Origin: Seleniivibrio woodruffii
GTDB taxonomy: Bacteria > Chrysiogenota > Deferribacteres > Deferribacterales > Geovibrionaceae
Reading direction: 5' to 3'
Assembly: GCF_029267515.1 (NCBI RefSeq)
Contig: NZ_JAJUIS010000007.1
Location: 101,405-165,404, forward strand
DNA: 64,000 bases
The translations under genes and the position numbers were made by a program. Positions 19,158 to 26,652 of this stretch are shown one piece after another. The notes under the pieces were generated by a model. That model had not been told where the DNA came from. It saw nothing but the letters and a program-made list of their open reading frames with translations, and did no database searches. Within the stretch, counting starts at the first letter, position 1. The number at the start of each line of letters is the position of its first letter.

Positions 19158-20813
19158 ATGTTACGAATGGCTAAGTTCATTACGGCATTTGCGCTGACGG
19201 CTCTCATAACGCTCTTCGCGTCGTCCGCAATGGCCGCACAGGAAAAACCTGTTAACCCCAAGACCTGCTATGAATGCCACGATGTAGTTAAGGAACTGCA
19301 CGCCGGCGGCAAGCACAAGAACGTTAACTGCGTTAACTGCCACTCAGGTCTGAAGGAACACCTTGCCGATTCTTCAAAACGTCCCGCGGTTGATACATCA
19401 TGGGAAGCCTGCGGAAAATGTCACAAAAATCAGCACGACTCTTTCCTTCAGGTGAGCAAACACCGTCCCGCAAGAGACGAGAAATCGCAGCTCACAAACA
19501 GAGCACCCAATCCTTATTGGGACAAACTGATGATGGGACACGGTTTCACAAAGGAACACGGACTCACCAGAAGCCACCCCTTTATGCTTCTTGACCAGAT
19601 CGTTGTTGACAGAGCTTTCGGCGGCAGATTCCAGCCCAAAAACGGCTGGGAATATGTTAACGACAAACCCGGCAAACTTTGGGACACCATTGTTGACAAA
19701 GAGCCTTCCACTGACGACCAGAAGGTCTTCATGAGACAGACTGCGACAGCGGTCAACCCTGTTTGCTTACAGTGTAAAACTCAGGACCACATCCTTGACT
19801 GGGCATACATGGGCGACCCCAACGTTGGTGCGCCTTTCTCAAGAAAGAGCAAACCCGTCGCTATGATACAGACCAAAAAGATTCAGCACGGACTCAACTG
19901 CTTCTACTGCCACGACCCCCACGCAGCTAAGCCCAGAGTCGTAAGAGACGCCCTTATCGACGCCCTTACAAGACCCGAAGCTGACACCCTTTGGCACAAA
20001 GACCCCAACCATACAAAATTCAAAGTGTATGAAATGGGTATGAGAGGCTATACAAGAAAGATAGCTATCCTTGAAAAATATGACTCAAGACTTCAGTGCG
20101 GTCAGTGCCACGTTGAGTACAACTGCAACCCCGGCACAGACTCAAAAACAGGTAAACCCGTTACGTTCGACGACCCCAGAACAAACCACTTCCCTTACAA
20201 AGACGTTCTGGATCTGTACGAGCATTATGAAAACCAGATACATTTCTACGACTTTAAACACGCTCTCACAGGCGGCTACCTGTGGAAAGCACAGCACCCC
20301 GAATCTGAGACACATTACAACTCGGTTCACGCGAAAGCGGGTGTAGGATGCGACACTTGCCACATGGAAAAAGTTAAAGGCAAAGACGGAAAGATGTATA
20401 CATCACACTATGCTGTCACTCCTAAAGATCACATCAAATCATCATGTCTGACAGGCGGATGCCACAAAGGATGGACAGAGAAGGATGCTGTTTACGCAAT
20501 CGATTCTGTTAAAGCCTACACCAAAGGCAAGATGAGAAAAGCTGAGTTCTGGATAGACAGACTTATCGACAAGATAGTCGAGGGCAAAAAGGCAGGTCTT
20601 GACCCCGCTGTTATAAAACAGGCTCAGGATCAGCATCTTAAAGCTCATATCCTTTGGGAATACTGGACGGCTGAGAACTCAGACGGTTTCCACAACCCCG
20701 AACTTGCAAGAGAATCGCTCACAAAATCTATGGACGAGTCTCAGAAAGGTATAAAAATCATCGACGATGCTATCGCGGCAAAAGCAGCTCCCGCTGCAGC
20801 GGCTGCGAAGTAA
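19158..20813 (+). CDS. Octaheme cytochrome c nitrite reductase (ammonia-forming)
   Basis: 551 residues with a cleaved signal peptide (ends ASSAMA, about residue 26). Eight haem sites: CYECH (37), CVNCH (58), CGKCH (85), CLQCK (203), CFYCH (248), CGQCH (314), CDTCH (398) and CLTGGCH (430). The fourth has Lys instead of His as axial ligand, the mark of the catalytic haem in NrfA-like enzymes; three extra N-terminal haems make it the octaheme (ONR/TvNiR) type. Y321-N322-C323 fits the Tyr-x-Cys pair that is covalently linked in the Thioalkalivibrio enzyme (recalled from the literature). It reduces nitrite to ammonium in the periplasm. No NrfH-type quinol dehydrogenase gene is adjacent. The last haem motif is CX4CH. 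Ribosome site AAAAGGAGG. Confidence 0.9.
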   Translation: MLRMAKFITAFALTALITLFASSAMAAQEKPVNPKTCYECHDVVKELHAGGKHKNVNCVNCHSGLKEHLADSSKRPAVDTSWEACGKCHKNQHDSFLQVSKHRPARDEKSQLTNRAPNPYWDKLMMGHGFTKEHGLTRSHPFMLLDQIVVDRAFGGRFQPKNGWEYVNDKPGKLWDTIVDKEPSTDDQKVFMRQTATAVNPVCLQCKTQDHILDWAYMGDPNVGAPFSRKSKPVAMIQTKKIQHGLNCFYCHDPHAAKPRVVRDALIDALTRPEADTLWHKDPNHTKFKVYEMGMRGYTRKIAILEKYDSRLQCGQCHVEYNCNPGTDSKTGKPVTFDDPRTNHFPYKDVLDLYEHYENQIHFYDFKHALTGGYLWKAQHPESETHYNSVHAKAGVGCDTCHMEKVKGKDGKMYTSHYAVTPKDHIKSSCLTGGCHKGWTEKDAVYAIDSVKAYTKGKMRKAEFWIDRLIDKIVEGKKAGLDPAVIKQAQDQHLKAHILWEYWTAENSDGFHNPELARESLTKSMDESQKGIKIIDDAIAAKAAPAAAAAK

Positions 20814-20830
20814 CAGACATTAAACCTTTG

Positions 20831-20858
20831 CGGGGGACTGAAATGTCCCCCGTTTTTT
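20831..20858 (+). terminator. Terminator between nitrite reductase and resB
   Basis: Stem CGGGGGAC/GTCCCCCG with loop TGAAAT and six T. It probably lets the enzyme be made in excess over the maturation proteins, which start 36 bases on. Confidence 0.85.
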
Positions 20859-20893
20859 CAGATTATTTGTTATTCTTACTTTGAGGTGTATCC

Positions 20894-22255
20894 GTGCTTA
20901 AAAAAATACTCGATTTCTGGGCTTCCGTTAAGCTCGCGATGTTTCTCTTTATCATGATAGCTTTAAGCTCTTCTCTGGGTACTTTTATCCAGCAGAATGA
21001 TTCCGGTTCAAAAGCTGTTTTCTGGCTTTCGGACAAGCTGGGAATGAGCCACGAGCAGATGTATACATGGCTGGTTAAAACAGGGCTGGCGGATATGTAT
21101 TCATCATGGTGGTTCATTGCGCTTCTGGTGCTTTTCGGTGTAAACCTGACCGTCTGCACTTTCTACAGACTGTCTCACGTTTACAGACAGCTTAAAACAC
21201 CTGTCGCGATAAACAGAAATATTTTCGGTGAAAACTCCTTATCCTTCGAAACGGAAGGGGATGCCGAATCAAAGGTTAAAGATTTCCTCCGAGGCTACAG
21301 CGTTGTTGAGGAGAAGGACGGCGACACAGCTTATTTCGCCGCGGAAAAAGGACGTTTCGCAAGAAGCGGAGTTTACATTACACACCTTGGTATTATGGTC
21401 ATCCTGATAGCAGCACTCGTAGGCGTTACTGTGGGATTTAAAGGCAATCTCGGTGTTGTTGAGGGGCAGAGCGACGATACTGTTATATTTCTGGACAAGA
21501 CCACTAAAAAACTACCCTTCTCTGTGCGTCTGGACAACTTCGATGTGAAATATTACGAAAACTCGGTGAAACCTGAGCTTTACCGCTCCGATATAGCCAT
21601 CGTTGAAAACGGAAAGGAGATATCGAAAGAGGTGATGGTAAACTCGCCCATCGAATACAAAGGCTATCGTATATTTCAGACAAATCACGGATTTTATCCG
21701 AACAGAGACCTTGCTTTTATCATTAATACCGGAAAAGAGGGTAATCTTAAAAAGATCGCTGTTCAGTTCGGTCAGAAATTTTCCATTCCGGGAACGGAAA
21801 TCTCGGCAGAGGTGACTGACTTCGCGCCTTCTCTTGGTCAGGACAGTAAGGGCGAACTGGTTAACTTCAATACTCTTATGATGAACCCTGCCGTAAAGGT
21901 CGAAGCGTTTGATGAGAAAGACGTATCTCTCGGATATAAATGGGTATTCCAGAACTATCCAGAATCAGGTCAGGCTGGCGATATGAAGATTGAGTTTGTG
22001 GATGTTATAGGCGCGCAGTATTCAGTTTTCTCCGTAACTTATGATCCGGCTGACTACCTTGTATATATAGGATTTTTCATTCTCGGTCTTGGCGTTGTTA
22101 TAGCTTTCTATTTCCGCCACGAGCGCATCTGGGTTCGCATCACTGATAACGGCGGTGTTAAAGAGATTTCCGCTGCTGCGGACAGAAGCAAGTTCAGGTC
22201 GGCAATTCCCGAACTGCTTGAAAAACTTAAACAATCGGTAACAAAAGAGGGCTAA
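20894..22255 (+). CDS. resB: ResB-like cytochrome c biogenesis protein
   Basis: 453 residues, starting with GTG behind TTGAGGTG. It begins DFWASVKLAMFLFIMIALSS with GTFIQQN, typical of ResB/Ccs1. Four membrane helices: about 15-35, 72-95, 160-182 and 395-415. A large periplasmic domain lies between the third and fourth. With CcsA it forms the system II haem lyase that attaches haem to CXXCH motifs outside the membrane. The 1-base spacing to the next gene shows an operon. Placement after the nitrite reductase mirrors nrf operons of epsilonproteobacteria, where a fused CcsBA (NrfI) serves NrfA. Confidence 0.9.
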   Translation: MLKKILDFWASVKLAMFLFIMIALSSSLGTFIQQNDSGSKAVFWLSDKLGMSHEQMYTWLVKTGLADMYSSWWFIALLVLFGVNLTVCTFYRLSHVYRQLKTPVAINRNIFGENSLSFETEGDAESKVKDFLRGYSVVEEKDGDTAYFAAEKGRFARSGVYITHLGIMVILIAALVGVTVGFKGNLGVVEGQSDDTVIFLDKTTKKLPFSVRLDNFDVKYYENSVKPELYRSDIAIVENGKEISKEVMVNSPIEYKGYRIFQTNHGFYPNRDLAFIINTGKEGNLKKIAVQFGQKFSIPGTEISAEVTDFAPSLGQDSKGELVNFNTLMMNPAVKVEAFDEKDVSLGYKWVFQNYPESGQAGDMKIEFVDVIGAQYSVFSVTYDPADYLVYIGFFILGLGVVIAFYFRHERIWVRITDNGGVKEISAAADRSKFRSAIPELLEKLKQSVTKEG

Positions 22256-22256
22256 T

Positions 22257-23333
22257 ATGAACAGCTCCGTTTTATTCGGTATCTCAAGTATCACATATAT
22301 GGTCACAATGGCGGTTTACGTCGCATATCTTATTATGAAAAAGGAGATAATCGGCAAGGTTGCGTCATGGATGGTCATTTTCGGTTTCGTCTGCCACACC
22401 ATAGCGTTCTTTCTGCGCTGGGTAGAGTTCGCAGATACATACAAACTCGGATTTTTCCACTCGATTCCGGTGACAAATCTATACGAATCACTGCTTTTCT
22501 TTGCGTGGTGCGTGGTGGCGGGCAATATCTGGATAGAGAGAAGATACAAAACAAAATTCATGGGTGCATTCCTTACGGCTATTGCCGGAATGGCGGTGGC
22601 TTTCGTTGATACCGTCGGTGCTGCAAAGGGTATACAGCCGCTTGTACCAGCTCTCAAGAGCAACTGGCTGCTGGCGCACGCAACAATGAGCTTCATAGCC
22701 TATGCGGCTTTTTCGATGTCTTTCGTTGCGGCGGTTCTGCATCTGGCATCACTCAGGCTCCCCCGCAGAAGCGGCGTTTATATCTTCTGGACGGTTGCGC
22801 TCGGAACTTTTGTTTTCGTCACCCTTTTTGTGGTCGGCGACTTCGCTGCGGCACTCTCCGCAAAGGCTGTTGAGGGTGCGTACAAACCCCTCTATTTTAC
22901 GTTTAAAAAGATGGGTGCAGGCGGCTTTGCAGTTCTGTTCCTCGTTTATGCAGTTGTTTGTACCGTTTTTTGGTTTTCGGGCGGAAAACTTGCGTGTCTG
23001 ATGGACAGATTTTCCATAGACAGCAAGGCAATGGAAGAGCTTACCTATAAAATGATATCCGTTGGCTTCCCTATCTTCACCGTGGGCGGGCTGATATTCG
23101 GCGCTGTCTGGGCGGACAAGGCATGGGGTCGCTACTGGTCATGGGATCCGAAAGAGACGTGGGCGCTCATAACGTGGCTGATATACGCTTTTTATCTCCA
23201 CGCCAGATATGTTAAGGACTGGACAGGGGCGAAGGCTTCTGCGGTTGCCGTTGCGGGCTTTGTCTGTACGATATTCACCTATATCGGCGTGAACCTGCTG
23301 ATATCCGGTCTGCACTCATACGGAGCGCTGTAG
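22257..23333 (+). CDS. ccsA: CcsA-like haem export/attachment protein
   Basis: 358 residues with about eight membrane helices. The haem-handling WWD region is clear near the C-terminus: VWADKAWGRYWSWDPKETWA, followed by conserved HARY. The N-terminal part has the conserved FFLRW and NLYESLLFFAW segments. It delivers haem for c-type cytochrome assembly with ResB, directly upstream. The clients probably include the octaheme reductase, the diheme lipoprotein and the haem-domain kinase of this window. The unusual CXXCK and CX4CH sites of the reductase may be handled by this dedicated pair; that is inference. Confidence 0.9.
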   Translation: MNSSVLFGISSITYMVTMAVYVAYLIMKKEIIGKVASWMVIFGFVCHTIAFFLRWVEFADTYKLGFFHSIPVTNLYESLLFFAWCVVAGNIWIERRYKTKFMGAFLTAIAGMAVAFVDTVGAAKGIQPLVPALKSNWLLAHATMSFIAYAAFSMSFVAAVLHLASLRLPRRSGVYIFWTVALGTFVFVTLFVVGDFAAALSAKAVEGAYKPLYFTFKKMGAGGFAVLFLVYAVVCTVFWFSGGKLACLMDRFSIDSKAMEELTYKMISVGFPIFTVGGLIFGAVWADKAWGRYWSWDPKETWALITWLIYAFYLHARYVKDWTGAKASAVAVAGFVCTIFTYIGVNLLISGLHSYGAL

Positions 23334-23488
23334 TCGGCGGTTATATGCTTCGCATCACGGCGTCAGGTCTTTAATTCCTCTGGTCATGTACTTCGGTGTA
23401 CACTCCCCTGCGGAATTTATGACCTTCTTTATTTAAATGTTATTGTGTTCGAAAATTAGCTTAAATGGACTCATATGATATGTTAATC

Positions 23489-23513
23489 AAAAGAGGGGAG
23501 CATCACGCTCCCC
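23489..23513 (-). terminator. Terminator of the mscS-like gene
   Basis: Stem GGGGAGC/GCTCCCC with loop ATCAC. On the minus strand it is followed by TCTTTT. Confidence 0.75.
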
Positions 23514-23517
23514 TTGC

Positions 23518-24309
23518 TTATCTTGTGATATGTACGTCCATCTGCGGGAAGGGGATGGCGATTTTATTTTCGTCGAATTTCAGCTTAACGCTTTCCAGCG
23601 TGTCAAAATAAACGTTCCAGTATTCCGGCGAGTTTACCCACAGCCTGTACGCAAAGTTGACGCTGTTGTCTGAAAGCTCTGAGACGGCGATGGTGGGCGC
23701 AGGGTCTTTCAGTATTCTCTCATCCGCTTCCACTATTTCCTGCAATATCTCTTTAACGCGTTTAATGTCGCTTCCGTAGCTGACACCGACGGTGAGGTCA
23801 ACGCGTCTGGTTTCTTTTGATGAATAGTTGGTTATGCAGTTGCTTATTATGGTCGAATTCGGCACGATAATTGTTTTATTGTCCGGAGTTATCATCTGTG
23901 TGGTGAAAATACCTATTATCTCAACAGTTCCTGTGGTTCCGCCCGCTTCGATAAAGTCGCCTATCACAAAAGGGCGGAAAATGATTATCATCACACCTGC
24001 GGCAAAGTTTGAAAGTGAATCTTTCAGGGCGAGACCAACAGCCAGACCTGCGGTTGCAAGCACGGCGACAATGGATGTGGTTTCAATGCCAAGCTGGTTA
24101 AGGGAGGCTATAACAACGACAGCCATACCCACATAATAGATAATTCCGGAAAGGAATTTGGACAGTGTTTTGTCCATTTTTCCCTTTTCCATAAGTCTTA
24201 CAGAGAATTTAGAAAGGTATCTTGCTGCGTACCGTCCTATGACAAGAATAAGTATGGCAAAAACTATCTGCCACGCGTAGGTGGTCAGATCGGGTAAAAT
24301 ATCACTCAT
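23518..24309 (-). CDS. MscS-family mechanosensitive channel
   Basis: 263 residues, the length of the small MscS type. Three N-terminal helices; the pore helix region has VLATAGLAVGLALKDSLSN. The beta domain (FRPFVIGDFIEAGGTTGTVE, ITPDNKTIIVPNS) and alpha-beta C-terminal domain (RRVDLTVGVSYGSD) follow. It releases solutes on hypo-osmotic shock. It stands alone, divergent from the threonine deaminase gene. Confidence 0.92.
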   Translation of the reverse strand: MSDILPDLTTYAWQIVFAILILVIGRYAARYLSKFSVRLMEKGKMDKTLSKFLSGIIYYVGMAVVVIASLNQLGIETTSIVAVLATAGLAVGLALKDSLSNFAAGVMIIIFRPFVIGDFIEAGGTTGTVEIIGIFTTQMITPDNKTIIVPNSTIISNCITNYSSKETRRVDLTVGVSYGSDIKRVKEILQEIVEADERILKDPAPTIAVSELSDNSVNFAYRLWVNSPEYWNVYFDTLESVKLKFDENKIAIPFPQMDVHITR

Positions 24310-24443
24310 TTATAAAGGCTCCTTGTTTAGTGCTGATATGCAATATTACACCTAATAAAGCTCAGTTGTATAGAATTTATTGTATTGGCAACAATTGCAG
24401 CGGTTGTGGTTGCAATTATTATCAATAAGGCTAATATATCGGT

Positions 24444-25640
24444 ATGTTAAATGCAATAACTCAATCCTACGACAGGATAAAAAGCTACATCAAACATCTG
24501 CCGCTGTACTACTCGAACAATTTTTCGGAGATAACGGGAGCGGATATCTATTTCAAACTGGAAAACCTCCAGCGTACAGGCTCTTTCAAGATACGCGGAG
24601 CGCTCAACTGTATACTGAAAAATCAGGAAATGTGCCGCGGCGGAATCATAGCCGCATCCGCTGGAAACCACGCTCAGGGAGTTGCTTTCAGCGCAAAGAC
24701 ACTCGGCATCAGGGCTGTAATCGTAATGCCTGAGTTCACGCCGATGGTGAAAGTTGCGAGCACCCAGAGCCACGGAGCAGAGGTCATTCTTTACGGTCAG
24801 TCATTTGAAGACGCGTACAAACATGCCGTACAGGTCGGCAAAGAGCGCGGACTTCATTTCATCCACCCGTTCGACGACCATGACGTGATAGCCGGGCAGG
24901 GCACCATCGCATACGAGATATTGTCTGAAAAACCCGATATTGACCAGATAGTTGTGCCGGTCGGAGGAGGGGGGCTGATTTCAGGTATCGCGGAATATGT
25001 TAAAGAGTTCAACCCCAAAATAAAAATTATAGGTGTTCAGGCTGAAGAGGCGGCGGGCATGGTAAGCAGCCTTTCCGAAGGCAGGGTTGTGAGTCTTTCA
25101 AGCTCTGCAACCTTTGCAGAGGGGATCGCGGTTAAAAAGGTCGGCGATCTGACTTTCCAGTCCTGTAAAAACTGTGTGGACGAGCTTGTCACTGTTTCCG
25201 AAAGCGAAATAGCTCTTGCGGTGCTGGAATATATAGAACGTGCAAAACTGGTTGTGGAGGGCGCTGGAGCCGCACCGCTGGCTGCTCTTCTGGCTGGCAA
25301 GGTTGATGTTAAAGGTAAAACCACCGTGCTTGTAGTTTCCGGCGGTAATATAGACGTTACCACCATCAGCCGTATAATCAGCCGCGGTATGACTGCGACC
25401 GGGCGTTTCATGACACTTTCAATCATTCTGCGTGACGTCCCCGGCGCGCTTACGTCCCTTTCACAGGAAATAAGCAATCTGCAGGCGAATATCCACCAGA
25501 TAGCACACATCCGCAATGACCAGAAGGTGCCCCTGAACCAGAGCCGCGTCAACGTATCACTTGAAACAAGAGGACAGGAGCATATAGACAGAATAATGGC
25601 GAGACTCAGCTCACTTTACGAGGTTGAACGCATCGTATGA
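24444..25640 (+). CDS. ilvA: Threonine ammonia-lyase with ACT domain
   Basis: 398 residues. PLP enzyme of the serine/threonine dehydratase family: the PLP-binding Lys is K49 in GSFKIRGALN, the Asn site SAGNHAQGVA follows, and the phosphate loop is VGGGGLISG. A C-terminal ACT domain (about 325-398) is likely regulatory. It converts threonine to 2-oxobutanoate and ammonia. The length and single ACT domain fit the shorter TdcB/IlvA form, so the role could be isoleucine synthesis or threonine breakdown. The next gene overlaps its stop by four bases. Confidence 0.88.
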   Translation: MLNAITQSYDRIKSYIKHLPLYYSNNFSEITGADIYFKLENLQRTGSFKIRGALNCILKNQEMCRGGIIAASAGNHAQGVAFSAKTLGIRAVIVMPEFTPMVKVASTQSHGAEVILYGQSFEDAYKHAVQVGKERGLHFIHPFDDHDVIAGQGTIAYEILSEKPDIDQIVVPVGGGGLISGIAEYVKEFNPKIKIIGVQAEEAAGMVSSLSEGRVVSLSSSATFAEGIAVKKVGDLTFQSCKNCVDELVTVSESEIALAVLEYIERAKLVVEGAGAAPLAALLAGKVDVKGKTTVLVVSGGNIDVTTISRIISRGMTATGRFMTLSIILRDVPGALTSLSQEISNLQANIHQIAHIRNDQKVPLNQSRVNVSLETRGQEHIDRIMARLSSLYEVERIV

Positions 25641-26605
25641 TATACAGCGTCAGACATATCCTCGTGTCAACTGTCAGGGAGTCATTCTTCATACTCGTGA
25701 CACTGTTCAGGATTCTTATTCCTATGATAATCCTGATAAAGGTACTGGATATGCTCGGGCTGGTGAGTCTGCTTGGGAGGATACTGGCTCCGCTTATGGT
25801 GATGACGGGTCTGCCCGGCGAGATGGGTCTTGCATGGGCATCCGCTCTGTTGACAAATATTTACGGCGGCATCATAGTTTTCGTATCACTCGCCGGGAAA
25901 ACGGAGGTTACCGCAGCACAAGCAACGGTGCTTGCCTCCATGATGCTTATGGCGCACGCCATACCTGTTGAGGTGCAGATTGCCAAAAAGGCGGGAACGC
26001 GTTTTGCCGCCATGGCTGCGTTCCGCATAGGGTGTGCTCTTATTTACGGTATAATACTTAACCTCATATACAGTTACGGTGGGTGGCTGCAGGAGCCTGC
26101 CAGGATACTTCTGAAACCCTCCCCCGTTGATGCAACCATCATGGGCTGGGCGCTGGGCGAGGTGCAGAATCTGGCATATATCGCCTGTATAGTGACCGCT
26201 CTCGTTTTCATGATGAAGATACTGAAGGTCATCGGTGTGATAAACCTGATAGATTCCGCCTGCGAACCCCTTATGAAGCTCATGGGCATAGGTAAAGAGG
26301 CGGCGTATCTCACAATGGTGGGATTCACGCTGGGGCTGACATACGGCGGCGGGCTCATTATAAACGAGGCGCGTTCCGGTGTCATCACCCACAGAGATGT
26401 ATTTTTCAGCCTCGCCTTTATGGGAATCTGCCACTCTATGATTGAGGACACCCTGCTTATGGTGGCGATAGGCGGACATCTCTCAGGCGTACTCTGGCTG
26501 CGCACGATATTCTCGATCCTTTTTACGGCACTTGCGGTGCGCATAAGCGCAAAACTTTCCGACGTCCATTTTTACCGCTTCCTTTTTCTGAACCAAAAAG
26601 GTTAG
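25637..26605 (+). CDS. Gate (nucleoside-recognition) domain membrane protein
   Basis: 322 residues with about eight membrane helices and two Gate-domain repeats of the SpmA/SpmB/NupC type (LASMMLMAHAIPVEVQIAKK and MGICHSMIEDTLLMVAIGG). Gate proteins are thought to move small solutes, but few substrates are known. The 4-base overlap with the threonine ammonia-lyase gene shows translational coupling. Transport of an amino acid or of a product of that enzyme is a reasonable guess, not shown by the sequence. Confidence 0.75.
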   Translation: MIYSVRHILVSTVRESFFILVTLFRILIPMIILIKVLDMLGLVSLLGRILAPLMVMTGLPGEMGLAWASALLTNIYGGIIVFVSLAGKTEVTAAQATVLASMMLMAHAIPVEVQIAKKAGTRFAAMAAFRIGCALIYGIILNLIYSYGGWLQEPARILLKPSPVDATIMGWALGEVQNLAYIACIVTALVFMMKILKVIGVINLIDSACEPLMKLMGIGKEAAYLTMVGFTLGLTYGGGLIINEARSGVITHRDVFFSLAFMGICHSMIEDTLLMVAIGGHLSGVLWLRTIFSILFTALAVRISAKLSDVHFYRFLFLNQKG

Positions 26606-26652
26606 AATCTATCTTATTCTCAATATGTTCCCAATATAAATGCGAGGCGCAG

